A DNA stretch of 64,000 bases. It comes from Streptantibioticus ferralitis. Lineage in GTDB: Bacteria; Actinomycetota; Actinomycetes; Streptomycetales; Streptomycetaceae. The stretch covers positions 1 through 64,000 of the forward strand of contig NZ_JARHTQ010000001.1 of the NCBI RefSeq assembly GCF_029223525.1. The letters are read 5' to 3'. Positions 63,656 through 64,000 of the stretch are shown piece after piece. A program made the translations under genes and the position numbers. Under the pieces are notes generated by a model. It was not told the DNA's origin and made no database searches. It saw only the letters and a program-made list of their open reading frames with translations. Each line of letters begins with the position of its first letter. Position 1 is the stretch's first letter.

Positions 63656-64000
63656 TCAGTCCGTCAGCTTCGCCAGCGCGGCGTCGATGCGCGCCAGGGT
63701 CCGCTCGCGCCCGAGTACCTCAAGGGACTCGAACAGCGGCAGGCCGACCGTACGGCCGGTGATCGCCACCCGGACCGGGGCCTGGGCCTTGCCGAGCTTC
63801 AGGCCGTGCTCCTCGCCGGCGGCCAGCACGGCCTCCTTCAGCGCGTCGGCCTGCCACTCGGCGACGTCCGCGAGCTTGGCGCGTGCGGTGCGCAGCAGCG
63901 CGTCCGAGCCCTCCTTCATCGCCTTCTGCCAGGACGCCTCGTCCTCCACCGGCTCGTCGAGGAAGAGGAAGTCGACGTTGGCCGTGATGTCGGACAGCAC
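63656..64000 (-). CDS. gltX: Glutamyl-tRNA synthetase, C-terminal part (runs off the window)
   Basis: Only the last 114 residues are visible; the gene continues beyond the right edge. The sequence ([80 protein letters not shown]) is the C-terminal anticodon-binding domain of class Ib GltX. The catalytic HIGH and KMSKS motifs lie outside the window. In actinobacteria GltX usually charges both tRNA-Glu and tRNA-Gln, with GatCAB converting the latter, and both tRNA types lie directly downstream here. Confidence 0.93.
   Translation of the reverse strand: MLSDITANVDFLFLDEPVEDEASWQKAMKEGSDALLRTARAKLADVAEWQADALKEAVLAAGEEHGLKLGKAQAPVRVAITGRTVGLPLFESLEVLGRERTLARIDAALAKLTD

Overview
The window is a gene-dense stretch of a high-GC actinomycete chromosome, almost certainly Streptomyces or a close relative. 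Evidence: very high GC with G/C third codon positions, the sporulation sigma factor WhiG, NsdA, four clustered type I signal peptidases, a HU protein with a long lysine/alanine tail (HupS type), an IclR regulator divergent from leuCD (NdgR type), and a gene order that matches the conserved Streptomyces core from whiG to gltX. Nearly everything is housekeeping. No prophage, CRISPR array, biosynthetic cluster or intact insertion sequence was seen.

Layout. 0-5 kb: TetR regulator, whiG, and the overlapping operon yraN-comM-dprA. 5-12.5 kb: DUF2469, a NUDIX hydrolase, sipWXYZ, then the ribosome/tRNA-modification cluster rpsP-khpA-rimM-trmD-rplS. 12.6-17.8 kb is the most variable part: a zinc-peptidase-like protein, a ~470-aa archaeal/eukaryote-type prolyl-tRNA synthetase behind a long hairpin terminator, a methyltransferase, a 0.6-kb non-coding repeat block, and the debris of an ftsH gene that has lost its AAA+ and most of its protease domain. 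17.8-28.7 kb: ffh, a Uma2 nuclease, glnD-glnK-amtB with a recognisable GlnR box, nsdA, a small primase/polymerase-domain protein and ftsY. 28.9-36.3 kb: a cytosine/purine permease, the glucose permease glcP and smc. 36.5-46.4 kb: small conserved genes, an SCP/CAP secreted protein, a flavodoxin/HxlR divergent pair, mutM-rnc-rpmF-DUF177, a coiled-coil protein, coaD-rsmD and a block of ~90-bp tandem repeats. 46.5-57.7 kb: recG, a FakA-like DAK2 protein, rpmB, thiD, thiL, an AsnC effector-domain protein, a DUF3515 lipoprotein, ddl, gpsA, plsC and cofC. 57.8-64 kb: a ~200-bp imperfect palindrome, a cold-shock-like protein, hupS, leuDC/ndgR, and tRNA-Glu, tRNA-Glu, tRNA-Gln downstream of gltX, which runs off the right edge.

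Functional themes: protein targeting and export (ffh, ftsY, four signal peptidases), nitrogen control (amtB-glnK-glnD), chromosome organisation (smc, hupS, recG, dprA), ribosome assembly and tRNA maturation, and glutamate decoding (gltX next to its own substrates).

The most unusual signals are non-coding. At least two families of dispersed intergenic repeats recur across the window, one of them running into the 3' end of rsmD. Two tandem arrays have unit lengths of ~140 and ~90 bp. Several regulatory palindromes lie on promoters or start codons. I found no convincing wholly new multi-gene system. The best leads are the repeat families, the collapsed ftsH, the extra-looking ProRS, and the hairpin touching the start of the cold-shock-like gene.
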